NCBI GenBank assembly: GCA_031290855.1
Contig: JAISLM010000110.1
Location: forward strand, 1-24,973
Direction: 5' to 3'
Length of the DNA: 24,973 nt
Source: Spirochaetaceae bacterium
GTDB lineage: Bacteria > Spirochaetota > Spirochaetia > Treponematales > Breznakiellaceae
Of this stretch, positions 22,228 to 24,973 are shown in pieces (the first letter of the stretch is position 1; each line of letters starts with the position of its first letter). The translations under genes and the position numbers were made by a program. Under the pieces are notes generated by a model, which had not been told where the DNA came from, did not search any database, and saw only the letters and a list, made by a program, of their open reading frames with translations.

Positions 22228-22661
22228 AATCCTTATTATCGGAGAGCCGCGCAAAAAAATCCAACTGCCCCGATGCCCCCACCCCAACCCCACCACTGGG
22301 TTTAATCCGTTTCTTTCAGTATGAAAAGGGCGCTAATTTACCGGGCCGGATTTTTTTATTCGCAGTGGGGTCCGCTCCCCCGCCCCCTGGGGCGGTTATA
22401 ATTGGCAACACCAACAAAAAATGGCAGTAGACGGGTTTGCGGGCAAACAAGTTTGCTATGCAAACCACCACAGTTAAATAATTTCCCTACAGAACGAATC
22501 CCTTAGACGATGTAAAGTCTACAAGATACAACGCCGTTACGGGACGTGAAGGTTCATTGCGTACCGCGTTAATGAGTCTGCTCGCTGCTCTTAAACACCT
22601 TGTTTAAAACCGGCTGACAGGTGAATTGACATAAAACAGGAGCTTTGCAATACTACCGTAC
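22228..22661. other. Intergenic region with repeat T2b and the leader of the GerW-like gene
   Basis: Bases 22357-22536 are an interspersed T2 repeat, listed separately. The remaining parts hold no gene. From 22537 to 22661 composition is more AT-rich, with aaacaggagc (22634-22643) as the only ribosome-binding-like site ahead of the GerW-like ORF, 19 bp from its ATG. Confidence 0.5.
22357..22536 (+). repeat. Interspersed repeat T2, copy b
   Basis: This has the same layout as 4598-4770: tattcgcagtggggtccgct, a perfect ccgccccctggggcgg hairpin (22379-22394), aacaaaaaatggcagtagac, the gtttgcgggcaaac hairpin, and accaccaca. It ends gatacaacgccg, where the other copies have gataccccgcc. Confidence 0.85.
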
Positions 22662-23078
22662 ATGGACGCTTTGTCTGTCAGATGGATTTATACAGGGGAG
22701 CCTGTGTTTGATCAAAAAATTTTCAAAGAAACGTTGCTGGAAAGAGCAAAAGAGTTTGCAGACGCCAAGGTAATTATGGGTCCGTCAGTAGTTTTCGGAA
22801 ATGTTAAAGTTGTACCTGTATTCAAAGATTCACCCGGTATAATGGGTGGCGGGGATTCATCCGGCGCCCCGCGGCGCAGGGCGGCCGCCGGCGTCTCTGT
22901 AACTCCAGTAAACTTAATGGTTATCGAAAACTTTGCTGTAAAGATAATTTTCGCCAGCGGGACTTTGATGATTGAGCGGTTTGCCGCCGCCGCCCCCACC
23001 CTGATCGACAAGATAACCGTCCTGTTTTCGTCTGAAGACAGAGAGGGTGAACAGGCAAAACCATCGCCGATGGACTAA
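22662..23078 (+). CDS. GerW/YtfJ-family protein
   Basis: This encodes 138 residues. The conserved pattern is GPSVVFGNVKVVPVFKDSPG, a glycine-rich loop with basic residues, AAAGVSVTPVNLMVIENF, then IERFAAAAPTLIDKI. It matches the GerW (YtfJ) family: KV-IPV strand, Gly-rich insert, VSxTPVxxLV core. In Bacillus the protein takes part in spore germination, but the family is widespread in non-sporulating bacteria with no known role, so the spore name should not be carried over. There is no signal peptide. The start is uncertain: no in-frame alternative exists upstream, and the aggag is 19 bp away. Base composition is lower in GC than its neighbours. It precedes recO by about 140 bp, with a small ORF between, and may be co-transcribed. 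Confidence 0.8.
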   Translation: MDALSVRWIYTGEPVFDQKIFKETLLERAKEFADAKVIMGPSVVFGNVKVVPVFKDSPGIMGGGDSSGAPRRRAAAGVSVTPVNLMVIENFAVKIIFASGTLMIERFAAAAPTLIDKITVLFSSEDREGEQAKPSPMD

Positions 23079-23087
23079 CTGTGCGTT

Positions 23088-23222
23088 ATGGAACAGGATG
23101 CGCGGAATCGCTTGTCAGAGAATCATCCCTGTTATGCTGAACAATATAAAAGAAATCGGCTTATGGCTGGCCGTTTGTTTGCTGTGATTGTACGGCGTAT
23201 TCCTGGTGCTAAGTTGATATGA
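23088..23222 (+). CDS. Small ORF overlapping recO by ATGA
   Basis: ATG 23088 to TGA 23220-23222 encodes 44 residues (MEQDARNRLSENHPCYAEQY and onward, basic towards the end: AVIVRRIPGAKLI). The stop overlaps the recO ATG as ATGA, an arrangement typical of translational coupling, and recO lacks its own ribosome-binding site. No good site precedes this ORF either. It may be a leader peptide, a small protein, or the 5' part of a once longer recO-fused frame. Confidence 0.35.
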   Translation: MEQDARNRLSENHPCYAEQYKRNRLMAGRLFAVIVRRIPGAKLI

Positions 23223-23854
23223 CACGTTTTAGCGCCTGCCCCGCCATTGTTTTGCGTATGAGGCCATGCGGAGAAGCAAACCGTGAAGCCTTCTTTCTGA
23301 CCGCCGTGAGGGGAATCACGCGTGCGTTTGTCTATGGCGGACCAAAAAGCAGGCTGCGATCCTATGTTTCGCCGTTTCACTCCGGCGGACTATACCTGTA
23401 CCACGATCCGGTGAGGAACACTTACAAGGTAACGGACTTTGATGTACGGCTGTGGCGTCCCGGTATCAGGGAAAATTACGACAGGACTATGGCGGCCGCC
23501 GCGATAGTTGATACGGTTCTTGCCGGTTTTGGCGGCGGGTGTAACTGGGGCGAAGCGCTTGAGCAGACAAACGATTCGCTTGACGCACTGGATGACGCCA
23601 AAGGTCCGGCCTCTTCCCGTGTTTTGGTTCATTTTCTGTGGAAGTGGGCGCACCTGACGGGCATTTACGACGCTACCTCCCCTGGGGAACTCCAAGCGGC
23701 CCCGTCCCGCTGGCTTGAAAAGGGAACTGTACTGCCCGCCGGTGAAATCTCCCGGCTCGGTCTAGACAGCGGCTCCCTCAGGGAGGCAAAAAATTTCTGC
23801 ACCAGCATCATAGCGTCCGCTCTGGGGCGCCGCCTCAAAAGCTGGGAGTGGTAA
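23219..23854 (+). CDS. recO: DNA repair protein RecO, lacking the zinc-finger region
   Basis: This encodes 211 residues. The N-terminal OB-fold begins SACPAIVLRMRPCGEANREA, with the RecO pattern of a VL-x-x-R-x-x-GEA turn. FFLTAVRGITRAFVYGGPKS and SPFHSGGLYLYHD follow, then a helical C-terminal domain (TMAAAAIVDTVLAGFGGG, VLVHFLWKWAHLTGIY). RecO loads RecA onto SSB-coated single-stranded DNA with RecR in gap repair. In most RecO proteins a CxxC zinc motif follows the LGY-like helix. Here IYDATSPGELQAAPSRWLEK has no cysteine, and about 25 residues are missing, giving 211 instead of about 240 residues. It ends normally (SIIASALGRRLKSWEW). The ATG overlaps a small upstream ORF, so translation may be coupled. 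Confidence 0.75.
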   Translation: MTRFSACPAIVLRMRPCGEANREAFFLTAVRGITRAFVYGGPKSRLRSYVSPFHSGGLYLYHDPVRNTYKVTDFDVRLWRPGIRENYDRTMAAAAIVDTVLAGFGGGCNWGEALEQTNDSLDALDDAKGPASSRVLVHFLWKWAHLTGIYDATSPGELQAAPSRWLEKGTVLPAGEISRLGLDSGSLREAKNFCTSIIASALGRRLKSWEW

Positions 23855-23863
23855 AATCAATGA

Positions 23864-24196
23864 TTAATTAGGTATAAGGGGTGCGGTGGATTCGTTCCTG
23901 AAATAGAGCATCTAAAAGAGCGCGGGGCGGCCGCGTTCTTGAACACCGCAGCCTTCACGGACAAGGTCGAGTTCGGCGGCGACGTCACGCTGACCGCTGC
24001 CGAGGCGCTTACGCTCTCGACAACGAACTCGGTGCTGACGCTGGCGGACGGCAAAACCATCGCCGGCGTGATTAAGGCTGACGGCGGGCAGCATCGCGGG
24101 CGGCGCGGCGGCCACTGCCAAGATGCGTCCATAACCGGCCAGACGGCCACGAATGACGTAACGCTGGACAAAACGGTAGTATTCGCGGACAACTAA
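23864..24196 (+). pseudogene. 3' fragment of a repeat-rich surface protein, frameshifted
   Basis: The frame opens after a stop at 23861-23863 without a start codon. It reads NTAAFTDKVEFGGDVTLTAA, EALTLSTTNSVLTLADGKTI and AGVIKADGG, in a beta-helix or autotransporter-passenger style. At about 24087 an extra base shifts it: the next frame gives GGSIAGGAAATAKM, which fits the same style better, while the original frame regains ITGQTATNDVTLDKTVVFAD before TAA 24194-24196. Two small indels therefore lie within 40 bp. The 5' part of the gene is absent. It is likely the worn end of a surface-adhesin-like gene, followed by a strong terminator hairpin. Confidence 0.6.
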
Positions 24197-24304
24197 ACCA
24201 CAGCCGGCCGCCTCAAGCCGCTTGCGCGGCTTGAGGCGCGCGTAACCCGCGCGGGGGTTTTGCTTGAGGGCATTATCCTGCGGCCGCCCCGGCAGCCACA
24301 CACA
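24197..24304 (+). other. Intergenic region between the surface-protein fragment and RAYT copy C
   Basis: It contains the terminator described at 24209-24261 and then about 40 bp without recognisable features, leading into the caaacctggcccgcaattcg edge shared with the other RAYT-type blocks. Confidence 0.5.
24209..24261 (+). terminator. Strong hairpin terminator
   Basis: A perfect 13-bp stem (cgcctcaagccgc, 24209-24221, with its complement at 24226-24238, loop ttgc) is followed by a smaller cgcgcg hairpin and gggggttttgc. It probably ended the now-decayed surface-protein gene. Confidence 0.7.
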
Positions 24305-24973
24305 AGGCCAAACCTGGCCCGCAATTCGGCTTTCAGGGCAGAGGTATCCCACTGGGCGGGTTCGGTTTGGGGGGAAATTGCGGCGGCTGCGGTTCTACGG
24401 GCGGGTTGTGCCGCTTATCCGGGCTCCGGTACGGCGGGAAGGGGGTATAGGCGGAAAAAAGCGGGCCCGGACGCCCGTTTCCCGCGATGGGGTCTGACCC
24501 TGCCGTGGGCCGGCGGGGCTCCCGCCGCAGCGCGTCCGGCGAGGCGTCGCCCGCTATGAGGTCTGACCCCGCAGGCCGGGAAGTCTCCCGCCTCCCCGCC
24601 GTCCGGCGGCTCCCCTTCCAGAATCCTCGACCGGTAACGGTCGCCCCACAGATGTCCCGTCCGTCCATTGTCCCGGTTGTACCTCTGGGCGAAGGTCTGC
24701 TTTAGCCATTTCATTATCGCCGGCAGCTCGAACCCGTCCGCGGGCCTGATGCAAAAGGCCAGCCGGTCGCCGGCGAGACTTAAGCCCCGGACCGCGAAGA
24801 CAAACCTGCACGCGGTCTCCCGGAACACCCGGCCAAACAGCGCCTGGGCCAGGCCCCCTCGGAACAGGGGTTCCCGGTTGTTGACGCGGGTACTGATTTC
24901 GTACCACACGCCCTGTTTCAGCATTCGTAAAGTTCTCATGTAAAATATATGTGCGCTTGCCCGCGTTTTGCTT
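24305..24973 (-). mobile_element. RAYT-type element, copy C, cut by the window end
   Basis: It aligns with 4785-5455 along its whole visible length, from ccaaacctggcccgcaattc to gcccgcgttttgctt at the last base. The two palindromes are worn (ggggtctgaccct near 24490; tgaggtctgacccc near 24561). Single-base differences and small deletions separate A and C, so they are not a recent duplication. Confidence 0.8.
24415..24939 (-). CDS. RAYT-like protein with degenerate HUH motif, second copy
   Basis: This encodes 174 residues from ATG 24939 (MRTLRMLKQGVWYEISTRVN). It is a close homologue of the protein at 4888-5421, with the same body: RPADGFELPAIMKWLKQTFA, QRYNRDNGRTGHLWGDRYRS. The HUH strand again reads GDRLAFCIRP (57-66), so both catalytic histidines are replaced in this copy as well. 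The C-terminal tail, from EAGDFPACGVRPHSGRR onward, is translated from the palindromic repeat block and ends PAVPEPG. The frame is intact despite several nucleotide differences from copy A and small in-frame length changes in the tail. That argues for some constraint on the protein or for recent homogenisation. No second ORF (TnpB-like) accompanies it. Confidence 0.75.
   Translation of the reverse strand: MRTLRMLKQGVWYEISTRVNNREPLFRGGLAQALFGRVFRETACRFVFAVRGLSLAGDRLAFCIRPADGFELPAIMKWLKQTFAQRYNRDNGRTGHLWGDRYRSRILEGEPPDGGEAGDFPACGVRPHSGRRLAGRAAAGAPPAHGRVRPHRGKRASGPAFFRLYPLPAVPEPG

Noticed and set aside
1..24973. CRISPR array
   Set aside because: The only short regular repeat is the 15-bp coding VNTR without spacers, and the interspersed repeats are far apart. 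No cas-like gene is present.
22228..24973. tRNA or other structured RNA gene
   Set aside because: I looked for cloverleaf-like arms and T-loop signatures in the intergenic stretches and found only the repeat hairpins and terminators.

Overview
The window reads as a GC-rich chromosomal segment of a spirochaete, most likely a Treponema-like organism. This rests on gene content I recognise: two tandem MptE-like (DUF115-type) proteins downstream of an acidic repeat protein, a GerW-like gene beside recO, a decayed HU/DUF4469 gene, several small lipoproteins and BspA/surface-protein scraps. It is an inference from family resemblance; no marker here fixes the species.

Layout. (1) 1-4264, plus strand: a tightly overlapping operon with the 3' part of a protein carrying 18 acidic pentapeptide repeats, a small conserved protein and two paralogous MptE-like proteins of the kind linked to glycan or flagellin modification. 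(2) 4265-5890: a repeat island holding a RAYT-like (REP-associated tyrosine transposase) gene and several palindromic elements. (3) 5891-8316: a secreted protein, a small protein, a clear terminator and promoter, then prfA (RF1). (4) 8317-11322: nested repeats, a BspA-like fragment, a 40-residue lipoprotein, a larger OB-fold lipoprotein and a decayed HU/DUF4469 gene, mostly on the minus strand. (5) 11323-13258: a terminator, a 13-G tract, a near-consensus promoter and ackA. (6) 13259-14242: a frameshifted IS3-type orfA whose 3' end is replaced by a RAYT-type repeat block. (7) 22227 down to 14243, minus strand: TPR lipoprotein, TraB-family membrane protein, DtxR-type regulator, mnmG, a conserved unknown and two GT4 glycosyltransferases, tightly packed. 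(8) 22228-24973: another interspersed repeat, a GerW-like gene, a small ORF overlapping recO, a frameshifted surface-protein fragment with a strong hairpin, and a second RAYT-like gene cut by the window edge.

The most unusual feature is the family of modular palindromic repeats. Two near-identical RAYT-like genes encode proteins in which the HUH catalytic motif (His-x-His) reads Arg-Leu-Ala, and their C-terminal tails are the translation of the GGGGTCAGACCCC palindromes. A third, RAYT-less copy of that tail block has been captured in frame by a decayed transposase gene. Around them are about 180-bp interspersed elements (three copies), a 105-bp element with 18-bp perfect inverted ends and a 78-bp direct repeat, assembled in different combinations. 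This looks like a REP/BIME-type system with an apparently non-catalytic RAYT partner.

The minus-strand cluster combines housekeeping (mnmG), metal-responsive regulation and envelope/glycan functions. The plus-strand operon and the two glycosyltransferases both point to surface glycosylation, but no sugar or acceptor can be named from sequence alone.
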